From Cyanodermella asteris (lineage: Eukaryota > Ascomycota > Lecanoromycetes > Ostropales > Stictidaceae), in assembly GCA_900618795.1 (NCBI GenBank), contig UYJD01000013.1, forward strand, positions 124,001 to 188,000: 64,000 nucleotides of DNA. Direction: 5' to 3'. Position numbers and translations under genes: made by a program. Below, piece by piece: positions 63,856 to 64,000 of this stretch. Under the pieces are notes generated by a model, which worked only from the letters and a program-made list of their open reading frames with translations, made no database searches and was not told the DNA's origin. Numbering within the stretch: position 1 is the stretch's first letter; the number at the start of each line of letters is the position of its first letter.

Positions 63856-64000
63856 CATTCATCTCGTTGCCTCTGCATGAAAACCTGTCGGGGCGAATGC
63901 TTATCCGAAGCGCTGTCCAAGCTCAGGTCGATCTTGTAGAAATCCCCGCAAACGGCCGTTGACAACCATGCAGCACCCTCATCACTGATAACATTGTGCA

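Overview
The window is nuclear DNA of a filamentous ascomycete, most likely a dothideomycete close to the Mycosphaerellales. Reasons: short introns (about 50-250 nt) with CTRAC/CTAAC branch sites, a HET-domain gene, RTA1-type and MCH-type membrane proteins, small cysteine-containing secreted proteins, and fungal forms of Sld2, Cft2, eIF3e and mL49. The placement below Pezizomycotina is inference. I found no tRNA, rRNA or CRISPR, and nothing that looks like a transposon or viral relic. A run of 318 N lies at 63538-63855.

Layout. 1-654: 5' part of a sugar transporter (-). 3302-5306: a small secreted protein (+) and a GH114 glycoside hydrolase (-) whose reading frame suggests an in-frame intron deciding between a soluble and a GPI-anchored form. 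6412-9284: HET-domain protein (+). 9477-10235: secreted eight-cysteine effector-like protein (-). 13700-14292: broken gene for a small secreted protein (+). 15218-16106: RTA1-like protein (+). 18006-19454: monocarboxylate-type transporter (+). 21985-24006: CCCH zinc-finger protein (+). 25747-26827: arginase (+), facing a GFA-family gene with one in-frame stop (26934-27540, -). 28310-31288: Cft2/CPSF100 (+). 32969-36146: three tandem paralogues of a small, cysteine-free protein built from PPN(G)G repeats (+), which I do not recognise. 39373-42066: large disordered protein (+), convergent with Sld2 (42627-44291, -). 46828-48138 and 48535-49029: divergent eIF3e (-) and mitoribosomal mL49 (+). 49723-51387: secreted protein of unknown function (-). 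52746-54344: seven-exon polysaccharide deacetylase (+). 57552-59279: Pho84-type phosphate transporter (+). 60610-62424: degenerate isochorismatase domain fused to an AlkB-type dioxygenase (-).

How the genes relate. There is no convincing biosynthetic cluster. Housekeeping genes (28-31 kb, 42-49 kb) alternate with gene-poor stretches of 1.5-3.5 kb carrying secreted or accessory genes. The most unusual part is the tandem array at 32.4-36.3 kb, where coding sequence, promoter blocks and 3' flanks have been copied together and then diverged. Other points of note are the AlkB fusion with a catalytically dead partner domain, the GH114 in-frame intron, two genes each carrying a single clear in-frame stop, and two MluI cell-cycle boxes in front of SLD2.
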